A stretch of DNA of 64,000 nucleotides from Rugosimonospora africana. GTDB lineage: Bacteria; Actinomycetota; Actinomycetes; Mycobacteriales; Micromonosporaceae. The notes under the pieces are model-generated. The model ran no database searches. It was not told the origin of the DNA and saw nothing but the letters and a program-made list of their open reading frames with translations. The translations under genes were made by a program, and so were the position numbers. The DNA is taken from NCBI RefSeq assembly GCF_016862975.1, contig NZ_BONZ01000003.1, positions 62,001 through 126,000 of the forward strand, read 5' to 3'. This document shows, piece after piece, positions 24,092-33,048 of the stretch. Position 1 is the stretch's first letter; each line of letters begins with the position of its first letter.

Positions 24092-25459
24092 TCAGCGATC
24101 ACCCAGATGGGCCAGCAGATCCTGCCGGGTGATGACGCCGCGCGGCTTGCCGTCGACCAGCACCAGGGCGGCGTCGGACTTCTCCAGCAGCGCGACCGCC
24201 TCGGAGACCGGCTGCCCGCCGCCGATCATCGGCAACGGCGGCGCCATGTGCGGCTCGATCATGTCGTGCAGGTGAGCCTGCCCGGTGAACACCGCGTCCA
24301 GCAGTTCCCGCTCCGAGATCGACCCGGCGACCTCGCCGGTCACGACCGGCGGCTCCGCTTTCAGTACGGGCAGCTGAGAGACGCCGTACTCGCGCAGCAC
24401 GTCGATCGCCTCGCGCACAGTCTCGGTCGGGTGCACGTGGATCAGCTCCGGCATCTTGCCGCCCTTGGATTCGAGCAGCTCCGCCACGGTCGCCTCGGCG
24501 CCCTCGGCCGACAGGAATCCGTAGCGCGCCATCCACCCGTCGTCGAAGATCTTCGACAGGTACCCGCGCCCGCCGTCCGGCAGCAGCACGACCACCACCG
24601 CGTCCGGGCCGGCCGCCTCGGCCACCCGCGCCGCGGCCACCGCGGCCATCCCGCAGGAGCCACCGACCAGCAGCCCCTCCTCGCGGGCCAGCCGCCGGGT
24701 GAACAGGAACGAGTCCTTGTCCGACACCTCGATGATCTCGTCACAGATGCCGCGGTCGTAGGTGACCGGCCAGAAGTCCTCGCCGACGCCTTCCACCAGG
24801 TATGGCCGGCCGGAGCCGCCGGAGTACACGGAGCCCTCCGGGTCGGCACCGATGATCCTGACCTTCCCGCCGGAGACCTCCTTGAGGTACCGGCCGATCC
24901 CGGAGATCGTGCCGCCGGTGCCCACCCCGGCCACGAAGTGGGTGATCCGGCCCTCGGTCTGCTCCCAGATCTCCGGCCCGGTGGTCTCGTAGTGCGACCG
25001 CGGGTTGTTCGGATTGCTGTACTGGTCGGGTTTCCAGGCACCCGGGATCTCGTTGGCAAGCCGGTCTGACACGTTGTAGTAGGAACGCGAGTCCTCCGGC
25101 GCGACCGCGGTCGGGCAGACCACGACCTCGGCGCCGTACGCCTTCAGCACGTTCCGCTTGTCCTCGGAGACCTTGTCCGGACAGACGAACACGCAGCGGT
25201 ACCCACGCAGCTGAGCCACCAGTGCCAGCCCGACGCCGGTGTTGCCGGAGGTCGGTTCGACGATGGTCCCGCCCGGGCGCAGGAGGCCGGCCTTCTCGGC
25301 CGCCTCCACCATCCGCAGCGCGATTCGGTCCTTCACGCTGCCGCCGGGGTTGAGGTATTCCACCTTCGCCAGCACCATTGCCGGCCCCGCGGTCACATTA
25401 CGCAGCCGCACCAGCGGCGTGTTACCGATCAGATCGACGACGTTGTCGTAGTAGCGCAC
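24092..25459 (-). CDS. cbs: Cystathionine beta-synthase
   Basis: A 455-residue enzyme joining serine and homocysteine to cystathionine, the first step of reverse transsulfuration. The PLP domain (about 1-320) has K43 (NPGGSVKDR), the SGNTG loop and the GTGGTISG phosphate loop. Two CBS domains (about 335-455) form a Bateman module that usually binds adenosyl ligands. The heme-binding N-terminus of the animal enzyme is absent. Together with metB it gives both directions of cysteine-methionine sulfur transfer. ATG at 25459 is the family start. Confidence 0.93.
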   Translation of the reverse strand: MRYYDNVVDLIGNTPLVRLRNVTAGPAMVLAKVEYLNPGGSVKDRIALRMVEAAEKAGLLRPGGTIVEPTSGNTGVGLALVAQLRGYRCVFVCPDKVSEDKRNVLKAYGAEVVVCPTAVAPEDSRSYYNVSDRLANEIPGAWKPDQYSNPNNPRSHYETTGPEIWEQTEGRITHFVAGVGTGGTISGIGRYLKEVSGGKVRIIGADPEGSVYSGGSGRPYLVEGVGEDFWPVTYDRGICDEIIEVSDKDSFLFTRRLAREEGLLVGGSCGMAAVAAARVAEAAGPDAVVVVLLPDGGRGYLSKIFDDGWMARYGFLSAEGAEATVAELLESKGGKMPELIHVHPTETVREAIDVLREYGVSQLPVLKAEPPVVTGEVAGSISERELLDAVFTGQAHLHDMIEPHMAPPLPMIGGGQPVSEAVALLEKSDAALVLVDGKPRGVITRQDLLAHLGDR

Positions 25460-25503
25460 GCGGCGAGTGTAGTGCCGCCCCGCTCACCTGCCCCGGGCAA
25501 CGG

Positions 25504-25860
25504 TCAACGGGCGCGTGCCCGACCCGGAATGGTCTGGACCCGGCGGCGCTCCCAGACCATGAACCGTTCGGTTTCCGACAGAACGGCACCGGCCAACCAG
25601 AGCACCACGAACGAGTCGTCTACCAGACCGAAGACCGAGAAGAGCGCCTCCGGCACCAGATCTATCGGGGACACGATGTAGAGCAGGGCGAGGACCATGC
25701 CGAACACCCGAGCCTTGCCGTCGTACCGGCCGGACAGCGTCGCGCCGACCATCCTGGGCAGGGCGGCCAGTCGCTGGCCGAGCGACGGCCCGCCCCGATG
25801 CGAGGCACGGATCGCCGACCAGAGCGCCGTCAGCGCTGCCCTGCGGCCCAGTCGCGCCAT
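25504..25860 (-). CDS. DUF1232 (YkvA-like) membrane protein
   Basis: A 118-residue protein whose core reads GMVLALLYIVSPIDLVPEALFSVFGLVDDSFVVLWL, the hallmark of DUF1232: two short hydrophobic helices around SPIDLVPE. The function is not known. ATG at 25860 has GAGGGAGG a few bases upstream; the open frame to 25893 adds nothing conserved. It lies just upstream of cbs on the same strand with a 44-bp gap and may share its transcript. Confidence 0.85.
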   Translation of the reverse strand: MARLGRRAALTALWSAIRASHRGGPSLGQRLAALPRMVGATLSGRYDGKARVFGMVLALLYIVSPIDLVPEALFSVFGLVDDSFVVLWLAGAVLSETERFMVWERRRVQTIPGRARAR

Positions 25861-26142
25861 AGTGGCCTCCCTCGGTTCCTGGGGTCCGATCAACCCAAAA
25901 GGGGGTTGTCCGGCCCCTGCCGGCCTTGTCTGTCACCTAGTGCCCGATCCCATAGTGCCCAACGAGGCAAAATTTGACGCATGGGGCCGCTGGAGGTGAC
26001 CGGCACAAGTCCGCTCGCAGGTCAATCCGGCATCGGGCGATAACCGCGCCAGGCAGACCGAAATGTGACCGACTTTCCGCGCAAGCGGAGCTAGCCTCGA
26101 AGATCTGATAGCTCGATGGACGATCTCGATGGGGGGCGAGAA

Positions 26143-27180
26143 ATGGGGCGAATCGGGCGAGTACGACGGGTCGCTGTGGCGGCCGCGTACGGCGGTGGCG
26201 GCGTCGGCCTGCTGGGCGCACTGGCCGCGGGAACCCTGATCGGGCAGGCCAAGCTTGCCCGTCGCGCGATCGGTATGGCGCAGTCTCCACCCCCGCGCTG
26301 CGACGGTGTCTACGGCACCGAACTCGGCGCGATCGACGGCCAGCTTCCGCTCAAGCTCGCCGTGCTCGGCGACTCCTCGGCGGCCGGCTACGGTGTCGAC
26401 CGGCCCCGCGAGACTCCCGGCGCGCTGCTCGCCGCCGGGCTCGCCGAGCGGCTGCACCGACCGGTGATCCTGCGCAGCATGGCGGTGGTCGGAGCGGAGT
26501 CCGCCGATCTGGTACCGCAGCGGGAGGTCGCCGTCGACTGGCAGCCCGACCTCGCGGTCGTCCTGATCGGCGCGAACGACGTGACCCACCGGGTACGGCT
26601 GCCGATCGCCGTCGCGCACCTGGCCGCGACCGTACGGCGACTCCGCCAAGCCGGCATTCAGGTGGTCGTCGGCACGTGCCCCGACCTGGGCACCATCCGC
26701 CCGATCGGGCAGCCACTGCGATGGGTGGTCCGGCGGTGGAGCCGGGAGATGGCCGCGGCGCAGACGATCGTCGCGGTCGAGGCCGGCGCGACCACGGTGT
26801 CCCTGGGCGACCTGCTCGGGCCGGAGTTCGCCGCGGCACCGGAGACCATGTTCAGCTCCGACCGGTTCCACCCGTCCGCGCTGGGCTACGCGGCCGCCGC
26901 GGCGGCGATGCTGCCCACGCTCGTCGAGGCCCTGCACCCGGCGCCGGAGGCGCAGCCGAGCCTTTCTCAGGACGAGGGGGTACGGTCGTTGGCGCAGGCA
27001 GCGGTGGAGGCGGTCGACCGTGCCGGCACCGAGGTGCGGGGTGCCAGAGTCGCCGGTCGGGACAACGGGCCGGCCGGGCGGTGGGCACAGCTGAGGCACC
27101 GGGTACGGCAGCTCACCGAGCGACCGCACGATCCGCAGACGACGCACTCCACGCCGGTACAGCCGTCCGTCGTGGAGTGA
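26143..27180 (+). CDS. Membrane-anchored SGNH/GDSL hydrolase (first of tandem pair)
   Basis: A 345-residue protein. A hydrophobic segment at about residues 12-34 anchors it or serves as a signal. The SGNH fold follows: block I GDSSAAGYGVD, block III with the oxyanion asparagine in LIGANDVTHR, and block V with the catalytic Asp/His in SSDRFHPSALGY. The C-terminal 70 residues are a polar tail. These enzymes are esterases or lipases; the substrate is unknown. ATG at 26143 has GGGGGG upstream. The neighbouring gene is a paralogue 22 bp downstream. Confidence 0.87.
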   Translation: MGRIGRVRRVAVAAAYGGGGVGLLGALAAGTLIGQAKLARRAIGMAQSPPPRCDGVYGTELGAIDGQLPLKLAVLGDSSAAGYGVDRPRETPGALLAAGLAERLHRPVILRSMAVVGAESADLVPQREVAVDWQPDLAVVLIGANDVTHRVRLPIAVAHLAATVRRLRQAGIQVVVGTCPDLGTIRPIGQPLRWVVRRWSREMAAAQTIVAVEAGATTVSLGDLLGPEFAAAPETMFSSDRFHPSALGYAAAAAAMLPTLVEALHPAPEAQPSLSQDEGVRSLAQAAVEAVDRAGTEVRGARVAGRDNGPAGRWAQLRHRVRQLTERPHDPQTTHSTPVQPSVVE

Positions 27181-27202
27181 CGGGACGGGACGGAGTACGC
27201 GG

Positions 27203-28000
27203 ATGGGCATCGTCAGGCAGGTTGGCCGGCAACTGGGCAGGGCGACCGCCGTCACGGTGATCGCCGGTGCCGTCGGCGGAGCCGTACTGCTGGCCGCTGA
27301 GGCGGTGGTCGCGAGGACCCGCCGGTACGCCCGGCCCGACCTCGCCCTCGGCATGCGCACGTCGGTCGGCCCGCCGACCGCACCCGCCCTGCGCCTGGTG
27401 CTGCTCGGCGACTCCTCGGCGCTGGGCGTCGGCGTGGACCGGGTCAGCGACACGGTCGGCGGGCGGCTGGCCGAACTCCTCGCCGGAGGGGCGGAGAGCG
27501 ACGGCCGGCGCGTCGAACTGTCCAGCGTGGCGGTGTCCGGCTCGCGCTCCGAGGACCTGGCCACCCAGGTGGCCCGTGCGCTGGTCGGAGATCGCCCGGA
27601 CGTGGCGGTGATCCTGATCGGTTCGAACGACGCGCTGCGGCCGGGCCGGCCCAGGCAGTCGGCGGCACATCTCGCCGGGGCGGTACGCCGGCTGCGTGAC
27701 GCCGAGGTGGCCGTGGTCGTCGGCACCTGCCCGGATCTGGGGGCGGTACGCGCGTTCGCGCCGCCGTTGCGCCAGCTCGTCGGGCTGGTCGGCCGGAGGG
27801 TGGCGGATGCCCAGACGGCCGCGGTACGGGGCGCCGGTGGGACTCCGGTTGATCTGGCGCGGCAGGCCGGTCCGGTCTTCCGCGCCGATGCCGGGACGCT
27901 GTGCCACGACGGATTCCACCCGTCCGCCGACGGGTACCGGGTCTGGGCGCACGCGCTGTACCCAGCGGTAGCGGAAGCGGCCGGCGTCACCTCACGGTGA
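27203..28000 (+). CDS. SGNH/GDSL hydrolase (second of tandem pair)
   Basis: A 265-residue paralogue of the preceding protein, lacking its polar C-terminal tail. The N-terminal hydrophobic segment is at about residues 14-32. Catalytic blocks: GDSSALGVGVD, LIGSNDALR and HDGFHPSADGY. The close spacing indicates one transcript. I recall that M. tuberculosis Rv1075c, an SGNH esterase in the same neighbourhood, is a single gene, so this looks like a local duplication. Confidence 0.87.
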   Translation: MGIVRQVGRQLGRATAVTVIAGAVGGAVLLAAEAVVARTRRYARPDLALGMRTSVGPPTAPALRLVLLGDSSALGVGVDRVSDTVGGRLAELLAGGAESDGRRVELSSVAVSGSRSEDLATQVARALVGDRPDVAVILIGSNDALRPGRPRQSAAHLAGAVRRLRDAEVAVVVGTCPDLGAVRAFAPPLRQLVGLVGRRVADAQTAAVRGAGGTPVDLARQAGPVFRADAGTLCHDGFHPSADGYRVWAHALYPAVAEAAGVTSR

Positions 28001-28042
28001 CACCGGCCGCCTCGTGCTTCCGGTTGCGCTACGACAAGCCCT

Positions 28043-28110
28043 AGCCGGACCGTTCAGAGCAGTCGTTCGCGGGCCGGCACTCGAGCCGGACCGGTCAGAG
28101 CAGCCGTTCA
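28043..28110. repeat. Duplicated tail of the sedolisin gene
   Basis: Two 27-base copies, 28043-28069 and 28084-28110, differ at only a few positions (AGCCGGACCGTTCAGAGCAG versus AGCCGGACCGGTCAGAGCAG). The second contains the real end of the protease gene on the minus strand (28095-28110); the first lies 41 bp beyond the stop. Confidence 0.6.
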
Positions 28111-30035
28111 GCCAGCAGGAACGGCAGGCCGCGCGGTGAGCCGCGTCCCGTCACGTTGTCGTAGCCACGGGCCGTCGCGAGCGACGAGTCGTGGTCGAAC
28201 GTGTTCAGCGAGCTCGCCGTCGGCGTGGTCACCGCGATCGGCGACTTCGGCGGGGTGACGTCGCGGTACAGCGCCGAGGGCAGCGAGTACAGCAACGGGT
28301 TGGCGAACCCGATGGAGTGGTGCCGGCCGGTGCTGGCCAGCGCCTGGATGCCGGCGAAGACCGGGCAGGCGAGGCTGGTACCGCCGATGGAACCGAGCCC
28401 GAACTCGCCGCCGACCGTCTGCCCGATCGCGAACCCGGTGTACGGGTCGGCGATCGCGCCCACGTCCGGTACGACCCGCATCGGGGTCTTGCCGTTCTTC
28501 TTGGACAGGCTCCCCGGCACCGTGCCGCGCTGGTACGCCGGCTGGGTGAAGACGTAGCTCGTGCCGCCGCCCGCGCCGTAGAGGAACGGCCCCGGCACCG
28601 GCGAGCTGTACGAGGCCGGGGTGGTGGCGTAGTTGATCACATCGTGGTCAATGCCCCAGCCGGTCTCGAACTGGTAGTTGTTGTGCTTGTCGATGCCCAG
28701 GCTGGTGCCGCCGACCGCGGTGACCATCGAGTCGGAGGCCGGGTAGTCCGCCTCCGCCTTGGTCGTGTCGCCGACCGTCACGTCATCGCCGTCGTCGCCG
28801 GACGAGAAGTACATGCCCATGCCCTCGATCGCCGCCTGTACGAAGATCGAGTGCTCCAGCTGGATCTCGGCGGCCGGCAACTCCTCGCCGGCGTTGCCGT
28901 ACGAGTTGCTGACGATGTCGGCCGAGTGGTGCTGCACGACGTAGTTGAGCGCGTCGTCGATGCCGGTGTCGCAGTTCTGGGCACCGAAGTAGTGAATCTT
29001 GGCACCCGGAGCCAGGCTGTGGACAGCCTCGACGTCCAGCGTCTCCTCACCGTTCCAGGCCGCCTCGCCCTGGCACTCGTCCTGGAGGTTGAACGGCTGG
29101 AACAGCGTCTCGCTGTACTGGCCGCTCTTGAACGCCGGCTGGCCGAAGTTCGCCGCGTACTGGTTGGCGTCCGACTGCATGGTCGGCGAGCCGTACGCGT
29201 CGATGATGGCCACCGTCACGCCGCGCCCGTCCTGCCCGGCCCGGATCGCGTCGGTCACCCCGTACGCGCCCTGGAGCTGAGCCGGCGAGTACCCGCAGAT
29301 GTACGTCGGGAACTCCGTCTTGCCGTACGCCTTGGGCACGGTCTGGGTGTGCTGCCCCCAGTAGGTGGAGCACTCCCCGACCGGCGGCGGGGTCGCGCTC
29401 GGCTTGCCGGCGTGGGCCGTCGGCATGCCGCCGTTGTCCGGCACCGACGCGCTCAGCGGCTTGCGCAGCAGCGCGCTGTCGTCCAGGCCGGTCACCTGCG
29501 CCACGTCGGGCGCGACCGATGAGGGTACGGACACCGCGGTCGATGGTGCCCGCAGCTTCCTGCCCTGCCACGAGTACGTCTTCAGAACCGTGCCGAACGC
29601 CTTGTTCACATTGGCGACGGTCCCGGACGCGGAGACCCAGCGGTTGCCGTCGGCAACCTTGGTGACGGTGATGCCCTGGCCGGACAGGAAGCTCTTGACC
29701 CGGGCGACCGACGCGTCGGTCGGCGCGAACCGGGTGTTGAACTGCGCCGGCGTCAGGTAGCTCTGGTAGCTGGCGCTCTTCGGGTCGGAGACCTGCGCCG
29801 CCAGTTGTTCGGCCCCGGCCGCGTTGCGCAGCGGCAGCGAGACGGTGAACGAGACCTGGTCCGACGACGCCGGTGCGCCTGCCACGGCGGCCGGGGTCGC
29901 CCAGGATGGAGTGGTGCCCGACAGCGCGACCCGGTCGCCGGGCGACGCGGACGCACCCGTGCTGGCGATGAAGGGGACGACAAGTGCTGTGGCGCCGATG
30001 GTGATCAGTGCCCTGCGGACCGGATGAGACCGCAT
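28095..30035 (-). CDS. Secreted S53 family peptidase (sedolisin/kumamolisin-like)
   Basis: A 646-residue exported serine-carboxyl protease. The signal peptide is at residues 1-30, ending GASA. A pro-kumamolisin activation domain follows (about 45-190). The catalytic domain (about 210-646) has the Glu-Asp pair in GEETLDVEAVHSLAPG, the oxyanion region SSGDDGDD and the nucleophile serine in IGGTSLACPVFAGIQ. A terminal calcium site (near YDNVTGRGSP) is typical of the family. The family works at acidic pH and autocatalytically removes its propeptide. It converges with the SGNH genes. Confidence 0.92.
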   Translation of the reverse strand: MRSHPVRRALITIGATALVVPFIASTGASASPGDRVALSGTTPSWATPAAVAGAPASSDQVSFTVSLPLRNAAGAEQLAAQVSDPKSASYQSYLTPAQFNTRFAPTDASVARVKSFLSGQGITVTKVADGNRWVSASGTVANVNKAFGTVLKTYSWQGRKLRAPSTAVSVPSSVAPDVAQVTGLDDSALLRKPLSASVPDNGGMPTAHAGKPSATPPPVGECSTYWGQHTQTVPKAYGKTEFPTYICGYSPAQLQGAYGVTDAIRAGQDGRGVTVAIIDAYGSPTMQSDANQYAANFGQPAFKSGQYSETLFQPFNLQDECQGEAAWNGEETLDVEAVHSLAPGAKIHYFGAQNCDTGIDDALNYVVQHHSADIVSNSYGNAGEELPAAEIQLEHSIFVQAAIEGMGMYFSSGDDGDDVTVGDTTKAEADYPASDSMVTAVGGTSLGIDKHNNYQFETGWGIDHDVINYATTPASYSSPVPGPFLYGAGGGTSYVFTQPAYQRGTVPGSLSKKNGKTPMRVVPDVGAIADPYTGFAIGQTVGGEFGLGSIGGTSLACPVFAGIQALASTGRHHSIGFANPLLYSLPSALYRDVTPPKSPIAVTTPTASSLNTFDHDSSLATARGYDNVTGRGSPRGLPFLLAERLL

Positions 30036-30224
30036 GGAACTCCTTTCGCTTGACGAGGGTTCCAGGCCGGGTCAGGCCGCACGCTAGTGAACCGCGGCCT
30101 CCCCTGGCACGTGGACCATCACACGTGCCGTGATCAGGTCGTGTCAAGCATCGAGACATGGACAAGGGTGGCGTGGCGGGTACCGCGGGTGACTCTGGTA
30201 CCTACTCGGCGGTAACCTGGCGGC

Positions 30225-31469
30225 ATGCCTGAAGCTGTCATCGTCGCCACCGCCCGTTCCCCGATCGGCCGCGCGGTCAAGGGTTCACTGCGCGACCTGC
30301 GCCCCGACGACCTGGCCGCCACGATCGTGCGTACCGCGCTGGACAAGCTGCCCCAGCTCGACCCGCACGAGATCGACGACCTGTACCTCGGCTGCGGCCT
30401 GCCCGGCGGTGAACAGGGCTTCAACCTGGGCCGCATCGTGGCCACGCTGCTCGGCTACGACTTCCTGCCCGGCGCCACGGTGACCCGGTACTGCTCCTCG
30501 TCGCTGCAGACCACCCGGATGGCGTTCCACGCCATCAAGGCGGGTGAGGGCGACGTTTTCATCTCGGCCGGTGTGGAGACCGTGTCGCGGTTCTCCCGCG
30601 GCAACTCGGACGGCCTGCCATCGGAGGCTCAGGCGCTGGTGGGCGGCGGCTGGCAGAATCCGCTGTTCGACGGCGCCCGCGCGCGCTCGAACAAGCGCGC
30701 CGAGGGCGGAACGCAGTGGCACGACCCCCGCGAAGACGGCGAGGTGCCGGACGTCTACCTGGCCATGGGCCAGACCGCCGAGAACCTGGCGCAGCTGTGC
30801 GGCGTGACCCGCCAGGAGATGGACGAGTTCGGCGTCCGCAGCCAGAATCTGGCCGAGAAGGCGATCGCGGACGGCTTCTGGGCTCGCGAGATCACCCCGG
30901 TCACCACGCCGGACGGAACCGTCGTCAGCACCGACGACGGACCGCGCCCGGGCGTGACGATGGAGGGCGTGGCGGGACTCAAGCCGGTGTTCCGGCCGGA
31001 CGGACGGATCACCGCCGGCAACTGCTGCCCGCTGAACGACGGCGCGGCGGCGGTGATCGTCATGAGCGACACCAAGGCCAGGGAACTCGGCATCACGCCG
31101 CTGGCCCGGATCGTGTCCACCGGCGTCACCGCGATGTCCCCCGAGATCATGGGCATCGGCCCGGTCGAGGCGTCCCGGCAGGCGCTGGCGCGCGCCGGCA
31201 TGACCATCGACGACATCGACCTCGTCGAAATCAATGAGGCGTTCGCCGCCCAGGTCATCCCGTCGTACCAGCAACTCGGCATCCCGCTGGAGAAGCTGAA
31301 CGTGATGGGCGGCGCGATCGCGGTCGGGCACCCGTTCGGGATGACCGGCGCGCGCATCACCGGAACTCTGCTCAACGCGCTGAACTGGCACGACAAGACG
31401 ATCGGCCTGGAGACGATGTGCGTCGGCGGCGGCCAGGGCATGGCGATGGTGCTGGAGCGCCTGTCCTGA
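30225..31469 (+). CDS. Acetyl-CoA C-acyltransferase (thiolase)
   Basis: A 414-residue cytosolic thiolase. The acyl-accepting C90 is in VTRYCSSSLQ. Residues NEAF near the C-terminal half, H in VGHPFGMTGAR and the second cysteine in MCVGGGQGMA complete the active site. It either degrades 3-ketoacyl-CoA in beta-oxidation or makes acetoacetyl-CoA. No dehydrogenase partner is adjacent, so which role applies is open. Position beside SGNH and Bax-inhibitor genes matches fadA3 in M. tuberculosis as I recall. ATG at 30225 is the family start. Confidence 0.9.
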   Translation: MPEAVIVATARSPIGRAVKGSLRDLRPDDLAATIVRTALDKLPQLDPHEIDDLYLGCGLPGGEQGFNLGRIVATLLGYDFLPGATVTRYCSSSLQTTRMAFHAIKAGEGDVFISAGVETVSRFSRGNSDGLPSEAQALVGGGWQNPLFDGARARSNKRAEGGTQWHDPREDGEVPDVYLAMGQTAENLAQLCGVTRQEMDEFGVRSQNLAEKAIADGFWAREITPVTTPDGTVVSTDDGPRPGVTMEGVAGLKPVFRPDGRITAGNCCPLNDGAAAVIVMSDTKARELGITPLARIVSTGVTAMSPEIMGIGPVEASRQALARAGMTIDDIDLVEINEAFAAQVIPSYQQLGIPLEKLNVMGGAIAVGHPFGMTGARITGTLLNALNWHDKTIGLETMCVGGGQGMAMVLERLS

Positions 31470-31562
31470 GCGGGTAGCGGCGCGACCGGGCGTGCGTCCG
31501 CGTGGCGGCCGGTCCGGCTCGGCGTGTTTGGCGCCGCGCGACTGACCCGGACCGGTCGCGGC

Positions 31563-31889
31563 TCAGGATCCGTTGAGCGCGGCCCGGGCGTCGGCGACCG
31601 CCTGACCGGCCTCGGCGAGCACGTCCGGCGCGGCCCCCGCGGCCAGCAGGTCGCGGGCGGTCACCTTCACCTGGTCCGGCAGCACGAGATCGTTGTCCAG
31701 CCGGGGCACCTCGTGTCGCGGGTGCCCGGTGGACCCGGCCTCCAGGTCGGCCAGCCGCTGAGCCAGGGCGTGCACGACCTTGGCGCGCGATCCGCCCGCC
31801 TTGGTGAGCGCCACCCAACGCGACGGCGGCCACTGGGCGACCTGGTCGATCAGCCGGTCCACGGCACGGGCCAGTTCGTCCTCGGTCAT
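31563..31889 (-). CDS. Small conserved actinobacterial protein, unknown function
   Basis: A 108-residue helical, soluble protein (start MTEDELARAVDRLIDQVAQWPPSRW; end TARDLLAAGAAPDVLAEAGQAVADARAAL). I do not recognise a named family. It overlaps the Bax-inhibitor gene by 4 bp (ATGA), so the two are translationally coupled and probably work or are regulated together. Codon use is like its neighbours. Confidence 0.65.
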   Translation of the reverse strand: MTEDELARAVDRLIDQVAQWPPSRWVALTKAGGSRAKVVHALAQRLADLEAGSTGHPRHEVPRLDNDLVLPDQVKVTARDLLAAGAAPDVLAEAGQAVADARAALNGS

Positions 31890-32719
31890 CGGCGCAGGTA
31901 CCCGAGCATGCGCAGGATCTGCCAGTACAGGTAGATGAGGCCGACCAGGATGCCGAAGGCGCAGTACCAGGCGTAGCGCACCGGCAGCTCGTACCGGATG
32001 CCCTGCTCGACCGCGTTGAAGTCGAGGATGAAGGTCAGCGCGCCGACCACGATGCAGACCAGGCTGAACACGATCGCCAGCCCGGTCGGCCGGGCGGCGG
32101 GGCCGTACTCGACCAGGCCCGGATTGTGCCCGAACAGCGAGAACAGCAGGTTGACGAGGCTCAGCACGACCACGCCGATCAGCGCGCCGATCACGAACCG
32201 CGCGAACTTCGGCGTGGCCCGCAGCACCCGGAACTTGTAGAGCACCGCCATGCCGGCGAACACGCCGAGCGTCCCGACCGCGGCCTGCACCACGATGCCC
32301 TGGTAGACCCGCTCGAACTCCCGGCTCACGACGCCGAGGACCACGCCCTGGCAGACCGCGTACAGCGAGATGACCACCGGGTTGGTGATCCGGCGGAAGG
32401 AGATCACCAGGAGCAGCACCAGGCCGGCGATGACCGAGCCGGTGGTGGCCAGCCCGACGACCGCGCCGGTGCGCAGGGTGGCCCAGGCGACGGCGGCGGT
32501 GACGACGGTCAGCGCGATCAGGGCGATGGTGCGGGTCACCACGTCGTCGAGGGTCATCGGCCGGCTGACACCGGTCGGTGTGATCAACGACGGGTACCCG
32601 CCGGAGTTCCCGCCTCCGTAGCCGGGCGGGACGGCGTACCCCTCCACGGGAGCCTGGGCCGTCCGCTCGGCCCGGGCGACGTTGCCCAGGCGGCTGAGTA
32701 TCGGATTGGAACTCTGCAC
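31886..32719 (-). CDS. Bax inhibitor-1/YccA family membrane protein
   Basis: A 277-residue protein. A polar N-terminal tail (about 1-60) is followed by seven hydrophobic segments. FILDFNAVEQGIRYELP and WYCAFGILVGLIYLYWQILRML are characteristic of the BI-1/YccA group, which includes calcium-leak channels and protease modulators; the role in actinobacteria is not established. GTG at 32719 has GGAGG five bases upstream, so upstream open frame to 32989 is rejected, as it also covers a tRNA gene. Coupled to the small gene downstream. Confidence 0.85.
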   Translation of the reverse strand: MQSSNPILSRLGNVARAERTAQAPVEGYAVPPGYGGGNSGGYPSLITPTGVSRPMTLDDVVTRTIALIALTVVTAAVAWATLRTGAVVGLATTGSVIAGLVLLLVISFRRITNPVVISLYAVCQGVVLGVVSREFERVYQGIVVQAAVGTLGVFAGMAVLYKFRVLRATPKFARFVIGALIGVVVLSLVNLLFSLFGHNPGLVEYGPAARPTGLAIVFSLVCIVVGALTFILDFNAVEQGIRYELPVRYAWYCAFGILVGLIYLYWQILRMLGYLRR

Positions 32720-32837
32720 GGTCGCCTCCACGTACCGGAGATCACCTGATCTGTCCAGAATACCCGCTGAAGACCAGCCGAGAGCCGTACAGAGCTGCCC
32801 CAATGGCCGCCGAAGAGGACGGAGCGACCCGAAAGGG

Positions 32838-32918
32838 TGCCCGGGGCGGGACTCGAACCCGCACGCCTTTCGGCTGCCGCTTTTAAGGCGGCTGTGTCTG
32901 CCGTTCCACCACCCGGGC
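32838..32918 (-). tRNA. tRNA-Leu (anticodon UAA)
   Basis: On the minus strand the 81 bases fold as a tRNA. The acceptor arms GCCCGGG and CCCGGGC pair perfectly, with A as discriminator base. The anticodon stem GCCGC/GCGGC encloses CTTAAAA, giving anticodon TAA. There is an extended variable arm as in class II tRNAs, and the T-arm contains GGTTCGAGTCC. CCA is not encoded. Confidence 0.93.
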
Positions 32919-33048
32919 AGGGGCGACGCAGGCCCCACGGTATCCGGTCGTGAGGAGGTCACGCGAGAACCGGACGGCCATCGTCGCACCTCATTCTGAC
33001 TGACCAGATCGGTACCCTCACCACGGTTTGTCAGCCGGAACGGCGAGG

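Noticed and set aside
32720-32989. N-terminal extension of the Bax-inhibitor protein
   Set aside because: It would run through the tRNA-Leu gene; GTG at 32719 has a proper GGAGG site.
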